Origin: UBA1952 sp965200035
GTDB lineage: Bacteria > Bacteroidota > Bacteroidia > Chitinophagales > Chitinophagaceae
Direction of reading: 5' to 3'
Length of the DNA: 64,000 nt
Assembly (NCBI GenBank): GCA_965200035.1
Contig: OZ241334.1
Coordinates: forward strand, 2,356,001-2,420,000
The notes under the pieces are model-generated. The model was not told where the DNA came from. It did not search any database and saw only the letters and a list, made by a program, of their open reading frames with translations. Of this stretch, positions 1 through 9,700 are shown piece by piece. The translations under genes were made by a program, and so were the position numbers. Position 1 is the stretch's first letter; each line of letters starts with the position of its first letter.

Positions 1-137
1 CTATCGATTCATTATCAAATATTTATCTGTTCATCCTCCTGTCATTCTTTATTCTTTCATCCTTAAATCCTGTCTGCCTATGCCATGAACTCCTTTTAAA
101 AATTTATTTAAAACCCTAAATTATCAAACCCAAAAAC

Positions 138-2669
138 ATGAAAACAACCCTTCTTAAATCTCTGGCTACGGCCACATTGCTCGCAGGCAGCTTCAATGCT
201 TTTTCACAGGCAAACGACTGGATCCTGCCACCAAGCACCAAAATACATTTCACTACTTCTTCAGGCACAGCATCAACGCTGCCGGGCACTTCTGCCATCA
301 GCGGATGCGGCGCCGGACCTACTTATCTATTCCAACAGCGCGCCAGCACTATATCGCCCGGCTCATCCGGCAGCGGAATGGTGTTTGTGGACAACTGCGG
401 TATCTACAACCTTTCCGGCACCAATATTGGTAGCGGCACTTATCAGAATGTATTTTACATTCCCGGACAGTGCAAGCAATATTATGCGATTGGCTGGGAA
501 AGTGTATTCGGACCACCACATGGCAATAAGCTCACGATCAGGACGCTTGATGCAACCAACCCGGCAGCCATTACCGAGACAACCAGCGCAGATCTGATCA
601 ACGATGGCTACGCACACTCAGGCATCTCTATAGCTGTAGCGCCGCTGGACAGCAATGGCTCGCGCAGAGTATATATAAGTGATGGCAATACGCTGAAGCT
701 GCTGACTATTGCCGCTAATGGCAGCTATGGTTCACTGGCCAATATAAAAACGCTGACTAATCAACTCGACAGCAGAACGAATATGGAAGTAACTCCGGAC
801 GGTAAAAAGCTGCTGATGCTGGACCTGAGCGGTGCTGTGTTGCTGCAGGATCTGGTGAATATAACCAGCTCGCCTGTTACGCTCAGCAATAGCCTTCCAA
901 TTGTTCCCGGCGGCTCTGTTCGCATCATCTCCGGTTTTGAATATGTGCCAATGGCTGGTAGCGGCGACCGTGTGTATATCAGCTTCCACAGCTGGACAAA
1001 CTACATTAATACTGTAGGCGGGCTGTATTATGTACCGGTAGCCAATCCGGCAGCGCCAGTTGATGTATTCACTACTGCTACTGTATCTCCGCCTTATTCC
1101 GGCTTCAACTTTGGCTTTTCCGAAATTGAGCGTGGCAAGGACGGCAAGCTATACCTGGCAATGAATCCAAACGCTTTGCCCAACGCTTATGGCTACTATA
1201 CAGTAAGCTCAGGCGGCCCGATGTATGTGCTTAATACAGGCACCAACACGATCAGCCCGCTGATGAATGGCTCTACTGCGGTGAACGGAAACAACTACGA
1301 AGGTAACTGGGGCTACTTCATCCAGGGACAGATAGATGGCGAGAATTACAGCCTGACAAACTACTCTGTATCGCCGCCAAGCTTTACGGTGAATGGCGTG
1401 GATCAGGGACCATTTATCTACCCGACTTCTGTGCCTTCTGTTTATCTGTGCAATGATTCGCTGAAGCTGAATGCTTCTCTGATCGGGGCGCATACAAGCT
1501 ATACTCTCAAAATAGAAACCGGTACTGTGGCGCCGGCCATGTTTGGCTCGTTCAGCAGCTGGGCATTTACAGCTAATCCGATCCAACCAACGCTGAATAC
1601 GGTAACTACTCCCAGCACAGCACCTAGTGTTTTGGTAAACCTGGTTAACTCTTTCCCGTGGCTGGCCAATTACAGAGGGCCATTTAGAGTTACCATGACC
1701 AGTAACAATCCGTGTAGCAGCGCTACAAGCTCTTTGTTCTTCAACTTGGTTGATCCGACGGACTTCCTGATGATTGCCCCGATTGATGGATCTTATTATA
1801 GCTCTACGCAAACGTTTAACTCAAACTGTACGAGTACCCCACGCGTGGACCCGGTGACTGGCTCAGTGACACGGCCATCTTATACAGGCGCACTTGACAG
1901 AAAGGTGATCACACCTGGCTCTGCAGGGCCTTCGTTTTTTGCAGCTGGCGTTATAAATCCTGCTTCTATACCGCCATGTTATGTTGGCTGGATGGGCGCA
2001 TCAAGTGTCGGAGTAATCAATGGTGATCTGAATGCTTCTGTAGGTTCTGCTACCAATTATAAAATCTTGGTGGAAGAGTTCGATCAGCCACACGGCAATG
2101 ACAGCCCGCTGGTATTCAGGCAAGTAATCCTGAACAGAAATCTGCCGGCTACAGGCATTCCTGCGAGTGGCTATATATTCGATGGAAAAACGAACCCAAC
2201 ACCGGCCAATGCGCATTACTTCACCGATATCACGAACTATGATGCGATCAAAAACCGGTATGTATATCGCGTTACTTATTCTGCAACAGGCAGCTGCGGT
2301 ACCATCAGAAGCTACTCTTACTTTAAGATTCTGAGCGATGGGCTTACCGGCGATGCGAATGGCGGTGTAAACTGGCGCGGCGCGCCGGGCAATGGTTCCA
2401 ACACCACACTGCCGGGCAATGGTCAGTTTAAAGCGTATCCTAACCCTGCCACCACAGCATTGACGCTGAGCTGGAACAGCAGTGTGGATGCAGCCGCAAG
2501 CGTAACGATCTCCGATATGCTTGGCCAGGTAGTGCTGAAGCAAATATTAAACATCAACAAAGGACAAAATGCAAATGAGCTGAACGTTGCAGGACTTGCG
2601 CCGGGAGTTTACCATTATACGGTAAGCATGGAGCAGGGAATGCAGCAGGGCAACTTTGTGAAGAAGTAG
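138..2669 (+). CDS. Secreted T9SS type A sorting-domain protein
   Basis: The 843-residue protein opens with a Sec signal peptide (MKTTLLKSL then a hydrophobic core, likely cleaved after AFSQA). It ends in a T9SS type A sorting domain (about residues 765-843) that starts with FKAYPNP, continues with ITISDMLGQVV-like strands and closes with a basic FVKK tail. This tail is known to send cargo through the type IX system to the cell surface. The central 700 residues are rich in Gly, Ser, Thr and Asn with repeated short beta-strand patterns. They probably form a propeller or beta-sandwich array, but I recognise no enzyme domain. The ATG at 138 sits directly before the signal peptide. The gene is monocistronic, with two hairpins downstream. 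Function beyond surface export is unknown. Confidence 0.85.
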   Translation: MKTTLLKSLATATLLAGSFNAFSQANDWILPPSTKIHFTTSSGTASTLPGTSAISGCGAGPTYLFQQRASTISPGSSGSGMVFVDNCGIYNLSGTNIGSGTYQNVFYIPGQCKQYYAIGWESVFGPPHGNKLTIRTLDATNPAAITETTSADLINDGYAHSGISIAVAPLDSNGSRRVYISDGNTLKLLTIAANGSYGSLANIKTLTNQLDSRTNMEVTPDGKKLLMLDLSGAVLLQDLVNITSSPVTLSNSLPIVPGGSVRIISGFEYVPMAGSGDRVYISFHSWTNYINTVGGLYYVPVANPAAPVDVFTTATVSPPYSGFNFGFSEIERGKDGKLYLAMNPNALPNAYGYYTVSSGGPMYVLNTGTNTISPLMNGSTAVNGNNYEGNWGYFIQGQIDGENYSLTNYSVSPPSFTVNGVDQGPFIYPTSVPSVYLCNDSLKLNASLIGAHTSYTLKIETGTVAPAMFGSFSSWAFTANPIQPTLNTVTTPSTAPSVLVNLVNSFPWLANYRGPFRVTMTSNNPCSSATSSLFFNLVDPTDFLMIAPIDGSYYSSTQTFNSNCTSTPRVDPVTGSVTRPSYTGALDRKVITPGSAGPSFFAAGVINPASIPPCYVGWMGASSVGVINGDLNASVGSATNYKILVEEFDQPHGNDSPLVFRQVILNRNLPATGIPASGYIFDGKTNPTPANAHYFTDITNYDAIKNRYVYRVTYSATGSCGTIRSYSYFKILSDGLTGDANGGVNWRGAPGNGSNTTLPGNGQFKAYPNPATTALTLSWNSSVDAAASVTISDMLGQVVLKQILNINKGQNANELNVAGLAPGVYHYTVSMEQGMQQGNFVKK

Positions 2670-2687
2670 CTTTGAATGCTTTATTAC

Positions 2688-2727
2688 AGCAGCCAGTCTG
2701 GTACAAGTTGCCGGGCTGGCTGCTTTT
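2688..2727 (+). terminator. Rho-independent terminator
   Basis: AGCAGCCAG and CTGGCTGCT arms pair around a 19-nt loop and are followed by a short T run, 18 nt after the stop codon of the upstream gene. Confidence 0.6.
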
Positions 2728-2763
2728 AACTTATTATGGCGGTGACAGCTTCTTGCCACTCTG

Positions 2764-2797
2764 AAATGCCTCTTGCAGTAATGTAAGAGGCATTTTA
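2764..2797 (+). terminator. Second terminator-like hairpin
   Basis: A perfect 11-bp stem (AAATGCCTCTT with AAGAGGCATTT, 10-nt loop) ends in T-rich sequence. It is roughly symmetric and could stop transcription in either direction. Confidence 0.6.
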
Positions 2798-2956
2798 TAT
2801 TGATGGAGGTCTTAGCTAAAGCTCATGCATCAAATGAAGTGATTCCCGGCAAGGTAAGCAGATACAAGCGATGCCAACTATACAGAACATTTAAAAACCC
2901 TTTCTTAAAACTTGCTTCAGGCTGCTATAAACTGCCTCAGCTTGATTAACTTTCCT

Positions 2957-2964
2957 TACTTTTT
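2957..2964 (+). promoter_or_regulatory. Possible -7 element of the five-gene operon
   Basis: TACTTTTT resembles the Bacteroidota -7 consensus TAnnTTTG with one mismatch and lies 21 nt before the ATG at 2986. No TTTG sits at the expected -33 spacing, so this is a weak call. Confidence 0.3.
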
Positions 2965-2985
2965 TCTCTACACATAATCAGCGCT

Positions 2986-5499
2986 ATGTCCTACATTCTC
3001 CCGATTGCCATCAACAACCGCCGCATCTATTATCTGGATCTGGTAGCAGAGTCGGGATACAACCATCCGGAGCCGTTTGTGGCAGAGGTAAGACGCGGCC
3101 GTACTACGCTTTTGCAGATCGATAAAGAGCGTACGGCAAAGGTGCTAGGCGAAGAAGGCGGCAGGGATGTGCTGATGCGCCATTGTACTTTCAGTATGAA
3201 TTTTGATGCTGCCATCAGCAGCCTTGAAATAATCATCAGGCCGGGCGCGGTTGCCAGGCACATACCTACCGTTATTCAGGAAGAGATAACCGAAGAGCAC
3301 GGCGATTTTTTCAGTGATGAAGATGAGCCGGCGCCGGTATCATCTGCCTATACAGCTACCGAACAGACCGCATTGCTCTGCACACTCGAAGACGGAACAA
3401 AGCTCTACTGGCGGGATACAGAGCGGCATGTAGTGCTCGAAGCGCAGACCGACCGCCTGGCAACCGCTGGGACTGATCTTGCACGCCATATACCCTGTAC
3501 CTTCCGGATGGGCAATGAAAATGCCAGCTATAGCGCAGACCTGTTATTACAATTAGTGCATCCATTACAGCTCTTACAAGGTGCGCTTGATTTTGGCTCA
3601 GAAGCATCGCAGCTCATTCAGCAGCGGACTATCGAGCGTGGCGGTCATCTACAGGAAGAGCAGAAGACCATTGACCTGTTTGAAAAGCTCAAAGCGCTCA
3701 CAGGAATTGAGTATCGTGGAAAATATCTGCAGCAGGAGGAAGGACAGCCTTTTTATAAATCCATCTTCTTCGTAAAAAAAGAAATGGAAGGCATCAGCGC
3801 TTTTTATGAGGACAAAGACTTTCTGCATAATGAAGGAGAAAATCTGCGCATGGTATTGCCTAATGATGAGCTGAACAACATCATCCCATTCTACCATCAG
3901 CTGCCCAACCTTAAGCTGGCACGCAAGCACGGATCGAGCATTACCAATATGACTTTTAAGATCAAAGAAGATGGCGATACCGACATTCAAAAGCTGGATG
4001 AGCTGCGCGATAAAGCATTCGGCAGCATCCTGCGCAATATGATCCGGGCCTGGCTGCTGCCGGAGCTGCGCCGGGCAACAGCGCCACAGTACATCCGCCT
4101 GACATTGCTGGTACCCAATATTTATAATGAGGCAGATGTAAGCCTTACCCTGCGTACGTTGCATACCATTTTGCAAAACGTACAGGAGGAGCGGGGCGCA
4201 ACTAAACTGGCTGGCTGGGAAGTACAGACGATTTCGGAAAGCGATGCGGCCTTCCTCGGCTACTATACATTACATAACCTGCGCAGCACGCCGGGCAAAT
4301 ATTACATCACCATAGACTGCGGTAAGGGAACTACGGACTTTTCTATCATCCGGGCTGGCAATAGCGCGGGTGAGCCTTTAGTGCCGGTGTACCGCAATGG
4401 CATTGCCGGCGCGGGCAATCTGATCTCCTATGCTATCTTCCAGGCGCTAATCGTATATCTCGCTAATGTGGCGGATGATAAAGAAGCTATCCGAAAATTC
4501 GTGCGCACCTACTTCCTCGACCCTGAAACGAGGGCGGAGCCGTTCTGGCTGAATGAGCTGGCACAGAAGATAGAAAGCTTCAAGATTCACTATGATCCCA
4601 ATCTGCGGCAGCGCGATATCAACAGCGAATGGAATGCCGTGCAGCTGGAGAACCGCGCGAATTTCCGCAACCTGGGCGGGCGTGAATTCCAGACGTTATT
4701 ATCGCTGCTCAGCCAGGTAAAGAATATTCCTGACGAAGAAGGCTATGTAGAGCAGGTGTGCGATGCGATCACCGGACTGGTAACGGCTAACCTTGAGCTT
4801 ATCACCAAAGCGTTGAAAGAAAAAGGACTGGAATGTGAAGGTGTTCTGCTTACCGGCCGTGGATTTCTTTTCCGTCCATTGGCAGATGCCTTGCGCGCCT
4901 CATTGGGCCAATTGCTTTCTCTGCCACCAGATGCCATTCATGTACCGGATTCACCCTCAGAATATAAAAGCATCTCCCTGCGTGGCGTGCTCAACAGTCC
5001 GTTTATACTACAACCGGAAATAATTGGCTGGCCGGTGCAGGTAGCCGTGCAGCGCAATACAGCAGCAGCATCCGTACAGAAAAAAAAGAGCTTTCTCGAT
5101 TACCTGACCTCCGGCGCCTGGATGCTGCGCAGCAATGCAGATGTAGAGATGAAAACCACGGATGCGCTGAACACATTGCTGAACGATTTTGAGCATCATA
5201 AACTGCTGATCGGCGGACGATTCCTTTCTCCAAGAGACAATAGCTTCCGGCACAGCCATGCAGGCAGCCGTTTCGATCTGGTCTTTTCGCCGGAAGGCTC
5301 TACCGGCCGCTTCCTCGTAAGGCGCATGACACCCGATGGGAGGCTAATTAATGAAGGGGAGCTGGAGGCCGACAAAGACATTGCGCAAAGCGGCGAAGAT
5401 TATCTGCTGCCCTCCCTTTTTCCCGCAGCCTTCAGCACGCAGGACATTGAAGCTTTGCTGGATCGCCATGCCAAAGCATTCACCGGTCATTCATCCTAA
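2986..5499 (+). CDS. Actin/Hsp70-fold (ASKHA) ATPase, first gene of cell-wall operon
   Basis: This 837-residue soluble protein has the three nucleotide-binding signatures of the actin/Hsp70/sugar-kinase fold. Phosphate-1 is DFGSEAS (about 202-208), phosphate-2 is DCGKGTTDF (444-452), and an adenosine-type motif LLTGRGFLFRP begins near 621. A roughly 200-residue extension precedes phosphate-1, and about 200 residues follow the adenosine motif. It most resembles divergent SrfB-like/Hsp70-like proteins, but I cannot place it in a named family. No signal peptide or membrane segment is present. It begins an operon whose third gene encodes a SEDS-transpeptidase fusion. Since FtsA and MreB are ASKHA proteins that organise FtsW/FtsI and RodA/PBP2, a cytoskeletal or switch role is an attractive inference. 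A chaperone role is the main alternative. Confidence 0.7.
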   Translation: MSYILPIAINNRRIYYLDLVAESGYNHPEPFVAEVRRGRTTLLQIDKERTAKVLGEEGGRDVLMRHCTFSMNFDAAISSLEIIIRPGAVARHIPTVIQEEITEEHGDFFSDEDEPAPVSSAYTATEQTALLCTLEDGTKLYWRDTERHVVLEAQTDRLATAGTDLARHIPCTFRMGNENASYSADLLLQLVHPLQLLQGALDFGSEASQLIQQRTIERGGHLQEEQKTIDLFEKLKALTGIEYRGKYLQQEEGQPFYKSIFFVKKEMEGISAFYEDKDFLHNEGENLRMVLPNDELNNIIPFYHQLPNLKLARKHGSSITNMTFKIKEDGDTDIQKLDELRDKAFGSILRNMIRAWLLPELRRATAPQYIRLTLLVPNIYNEADVSLTLRTLHTILQNVQEERGATKLAGWEVQTISESDAAFLGYYTLHNLRSTPGKYYITIDCGKGTTDFSIIRAGNSAGEPLVPVYRNGIAGAGNLISYAIFQALIVYLANVADDKEAIRKFVRTYFLDPETRAEPFWLNELAQKIESFKIHYDPNLRQRDINSEWNAVQLENRANFRNLGGREFQTLLSLLSQVKNIPDEEGYVEQVCDAITGLVTANLELITKALKEKGLECEGVLLTGRGFLFRPLADALRASLGQLLSLPPDAIHVPDSPSEYKSISLRGVLNSPFILQPEIIGWPVQVAVQRNTAAASVQKKKSFLDYLTSGAWMLRSNADVEMKTTDALNTLLNDFEHHKLLIGGRFLSPRDNSFRHSHAGSRFDLVFSPEGSTGRFLVRRMTPDGRLINEGELEADKDIAQSGEDYLLPSLFPAAFSTQDIEALLDRHAKAFTGHSS

Positions 5500-5529
5500 A
5501 ATCAGCTCTTCTTTTTAATCATTCATTTT

Positions 5530-6771
5530 ATGCCAAAATACCAATCAGTGCTGCTGAGCCTGCTGGCATGTTTGCTATTTCATATAACCGGCCATGCGGC
5601 ACCACGTATCCTGCGCAGCAGCAATCCGGGAAACGACGCGATATGGGTGAGCCTCAAAAAAGAGAGCAAAGGCCAGTACCAGCTAACGATCAACCGGGAA
5701 AAGCAGGCATCCGAAACCTTTAAAATGACCGAAGACTCTGCTGCGTCAAACGGCAAGAATCTGCGCTTTGCCAAAGGTGAGGAAGCCCGCGCCACAGCAG
5801 CATTGAAAGGCGCGGAAGATGTGATAGCGCATACGGCAGCCAATGACGCAGAAGCCACCGGCGATGCTGCAGGCGACATCAATTCCTTTGTCAATACCAT
5901 AGTCCGGAAGGATGGGGTAGAAGGCGTAATGATTCTGCCAGCCGCGCCGGCGCCTGTTGATATAAGTAAAGGCAGCACAATGCCGGCCTGGTCATACGCG
6001 CTGATCGGAATACTGGTTGGCGCTGGGGGAGGTTATTTATTAAGTCGCTCTATGAAGCAGACCCTTCAGGCACGTGTGACTATTGAAGAAGATAAAGAGG
6101 AGCCATTAGAGAAAAGTACGGGCAATGATGGAGCTACCGTCAATGATGTGCTGGCAACTGATCAAAAGCTGAAAAAAGCGCAGAAAGATCTGAAAGATGC
6201 AAGAGCCGAATTGAAGAAAGCAACTACCAAAGCAGATGCTGAAACAGCAAAGAATAAAGAGCTGGAGGAAGACTACCACGCATTGGAGACAAGACTGAAA
6301 ACAGCCAACGAAAGCATTGCCGCAGCACACGGGCAAATGAGTGGATTACAAAATCAGCTACAGCAGTTGCAAACTCAGGCATCGCGACAGGAAGCCTATT
6401 TTAAGCAGGCAGCCAGTTATATTATCCGGCCATTTACGGATTTTGCCGGGGGCGCTAAGATCAATCCTGCTGATAAAATAAGCCAGGCAATTGTAGAAGA
6501 GCAGATCGTGTTGATGGCTTTCCACTATTACTCGCTGGTTCGCTATGGCGCCGGTATCTGGGATGAGCATGATATCTATAACCTACAGCTGAATGGCTCC
6601 CCGGCTACGGGTCATAAAGCTGCCGAGCCGCAGCCGGTTCCAGTATCGGCAAGAAGCGGCTATCCCAATCTGGTGCTTACCATTGCTGAACTGCTCCGGC
6701 AGTCGGGCGCCAGCGGATCGGGTATGGACATCAGCATACGCGGCTATCGTTTTGTGCAAAGCCCTCAATAA
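5530..6771 (+). CDS. One-pass membrane protein with cytoplasmic coiled coil
   Basis: The 413-residue protein has a signal peptide (cleavage probably after GHAA near residue 24) and a periplasmic segment of about 125 residues. A single transmembrane helix follows (about 152-172, WSYALIGILVGAGGGYLL). An Asp/Glu/Lys-rich coiled coil covers about 205-292, and the C-terminal domain has about 120 residues. The signal peptide puts the N-terminal part outside and the coiled coil in the cytoplasm, so the protein bridges both compartments. I recognise no family. It lies 30 nt after the ATPase gene and 15 nt before the SEDS-transpeptidase gene. It could therefore link the cytoplasmic ATPase to the membrane enzyme, as MreC/RodZ-type or FtsQLB-type scaffolds do. 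That role is inferred only from topology and position. Confidence 0.7.
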   Translation: MPKYQSVLLSLLACLLFHITGHAAPRILRSSNPGNDAIWVSLKKESKGQYQLTINREKQASETFKMTEDSAASNGKNLRFAKGEEARATAALKGAEDVIAHTAANDAEATGDAAGDINSFVNTIVRKDGVEGVMILPAAPAPVDISKGSTMPAWSYALIGILVGAGGGYLLSRSMKQTLQARVTIEEDKEEPLEKSTGNDGATVNDVLATDQKLKKAQKDLKDARAELKKATTKADAETAKNKELEEDYHALETRLKTANESIAAAHGQMSGLQNQLQQLQTQASRQEAYFKQAASYIIRPFTDFAGGAKINPADKISQAIVEEQIVLMAFHYYSLVRYGAGIWDEHDIYNLQLNGSPATGHKAAEPQPVPVSARSGYPNLVLTIAELLRQSGASGSGMDISIRGYRFVQSPQ

Positions 6772-6786
6772 AACCCATTGATCTCT

Positions 6787-9700
6787 ATGAAGCAGTTTTT
6801 AAGTAAAGGTGCTATCGCCGGTGTCATTGTATGCATCTTGCTGTTTGCCGCGGCAGCATGGTGGGGCAATGCGCTGGTCGTGTTTTTGCTGCTGACGGTA
6901 AGCTGTGCGGTGGCCTGGTACTTTGTATGGGCTGCCTTTGAGCGCAGCCGCAATGAAGCGCTTGCTGTTGCAACGGTACAGCCGGACGTAGTGCGAAAAG
7001 AGTGGAATCATAAAGCCCGCACCGCTTACCGGCTGGCCTCTTTCAGCCTGTTGTCCATCATCTATATAGCAGGTATTATCACGCTTGGACTTTTTGTGAT
7101 GCCGCGGGAGAAGACTCCTTATTTTCTGAATGCAGACTATCATTCCATTTACAACAGTGGTGTTTCTTTTCAAAAAAATCTTACGCTCTATACCTCTTCG
7201 GATCAATACAATGCACCCGGCATCTGGTCATGCGAAAATGGTACATTGGCAGTCGCCGCACAGCCTGATAAACGTATCCTTCTTGAGAGCAAACAATTCT
7301 TTACACCCGTGTTTCTGCAGGTTGCGGGAGAAAAAGATTCTGTTTATACGCCGGTCAATCTTCCGTATAAAGCACCGGTTGAAAATGGATTTACCCTCTC
7401 GAACGGAACAACTACGCTGAAACTCTCCATACAGGAAACAGATTCTGCCGGGTTTTTCAGCCGCTTGTTTTTTGGTCCTGAGAAACGGACAATTATCAGA
7501 GGAATTTTTCAAAGCACAGACGAGGAAGGGCTGAGGGTTTTCGGCGTGGGTATGCCGTTTAAGGATGACTTCAGCGTGTACCTGAAAACACAGATCAATA
7601 CCGGGCTTCCACTGGACGATCTGTTGCTGCGCGGCGACACCTGGCAAAGTCATTATGCAGAAACGAGACAAATACTGGAGCACTGGCTGAGTGGCATGGG
7701 CAACTGTTATGTGCTGGCAGATCATGAAGCGGGCACGTTTCGGCATCTGGTCTTTTTCCCTTCCAATGAGTTTATATCGTCGGGCTACAATCTTTATGGC
7801 AATGATGGTGCGAAGCAGGAATACAGCGCAATTGTAAAACATGACATCCCTGTTGGCTCAAGAGTTTATTGCGGCTTTGGCAATAACGCCGCCGCCTTCA
7901 CCTTTCAGGCAGATGGGACAGGAAGCAATAGCTTGGTTTTCCGCCGCCCGCAATATTTTTCCCTGAAGCCTAAAGGTGTTCAGCGGCCGCAGGCAGGCAT
8001 TGAATACATCCGTTCATTGTACAATCATTACAGTGGCTTTATCGGTAGTCCTTTGGATGAAGGTTACCTCTTTCATGAAGATGTGCGCAAAGCTGCGGCC
8101 AATGACGTGAGCGGCACTATACGGGTCACTGCTGATAAGCCCGGTCTGCCATTACATACCCGCATATTCGATGCAAGACTCAAAGGCGGAGAAGCGCAAC
8201 AGCAGGATGGCAGCTTCAGCCTGCGAAGTGCAGCCAACGATATTCAATGGCGTTATAGTGTTCGCGATTTTTCACAGCACCGCATGGCCTACGGGATGCT
8301 GTTCGGCATTATTACCGGATTGTATCTGCTAATCGCATTGGTGCTTTTTTTCTTTCCGTCTCCATCTTTGGTGCGCATTGAGCCGCTCATTTACTATGTG
8401 CTTTTTGCATTGGTATTTGTGCGTGTGTTGCTGCTGTGGCGTATTGCTACATTTCCTCCATCTGAAGATGCCACCCCCCGAGAGCTGGACAGCTATCTTT
8501 CTTTTGATTTTAAAAATGGTTTAGGATCGCTGCTGCCCAATACTGCCTTGTATCTGTTGGTTTTCTTTGCAGGAATAATCGGCTGGCGGTTGCTGACCGG
8601 ACGAAAAGATCAAAGTCAAAAAAGCGCTGGCACAAGTTCTTTATCCGAACGGTTGGTGAGCTATACCGCTACGCCAAAGCAGGTTGTTATTGTACAGATT
8701 CTTGTGCTGGTAGCCTGTATGATCGGTGTAAAGCTCGGGCCGCATATCGGGGCTGATATCATTACCCGCATCAGCAGTATCCTGATTCCTGTAGGCAGCT
8801 ATCTGGTGCTTTGCCGCAGGCTGCTGGCCGTAATGCCCGACCGGTCGAAATATCAGCAGGGAAATATCCCTCAGTGGATGAGCTATCCTGCCCGCTGGTT
8901 CTACTATTTCTACGATAGCCCGGAATTTCTGCTTTCACTGGTCACGCTGGTTTTTCTGCTGATGGTAGATCGGGGGTTTGCGGTACTGTTCTTGCTCTTT
9001 CTTTTGTTTAAAAATATTGCTGTTTCATTTGCCAGAAGGCCATTTACTACCGCCGATACACGTTTCACCGATCTTATCTGGAAGCCACATAATTACTGGA
9101 TTTATGGCTTCTTTTCGCTCGCGCTGTATCTGGTGGCTATCTCATGGAGAGGCATGTTTCACCAGCTGTTATTGCAGCGAAGAATCGTAGCGATCATTTT
9201 TATCCTGCTTGCCGCTATACTTATCTATATAGTGCTGAATGCGCGCCAACAGCTGCGCAACCGTCTTTTGATCGGTTTAAGTGTTCTATTGTTGCTGATT
9301 GCTTTGCCATTCACCTGGCGGTTCATTGACCGCTATATCCGTGACGATGTAAAGTATGTATCGCACCGGGCATCGCTCATTTACATGCCGGTCGATTCTG
9401 TCATTAATCAGAGCACCTACAACTCTTTCGAAGAAAGAAAGATCCTGGAGACAGCAGAGTCACAATGGTTCGTAAACAGCTATTTGAACAAGCCGTACGA
9501 TCCGCGCAGGAGGGTGAACCTGCGCCCGTACTTCGATGCCGGTGTAGATTATACCACGCAGACGCGCGATGTGGTGCTGCCACGCTTCGTGATCTCAGAG
9601 CTGGGCAATGCGGTGATGCTGATGTTGCTGGTATTGCTGGCTGTGCCGCTTATTTTTTACTTCCTCTCGTACCGGGTTTATACAAGGCTCGCGCCGAAGC

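Larger units (their letters stand above)
2670..2985. other. Intergenic region with two hairpins
   Basis: This 316-nt gap has no credible gene. It holds two terminator-like hairpins (listed separately) after the upstream gene. The remaining roughly 190 nt are AT-rich and carry a weak promoter-like element before the next operon. Confidence 0.6.

Noticed and set aside
6778..6786. TTG start giving three extra residues to the SEDS-transpeptidase fusion
   Set aside because: The in-frame ATG at 6787 is nine bases downstream and a stronger start; nothing supports the TTG.
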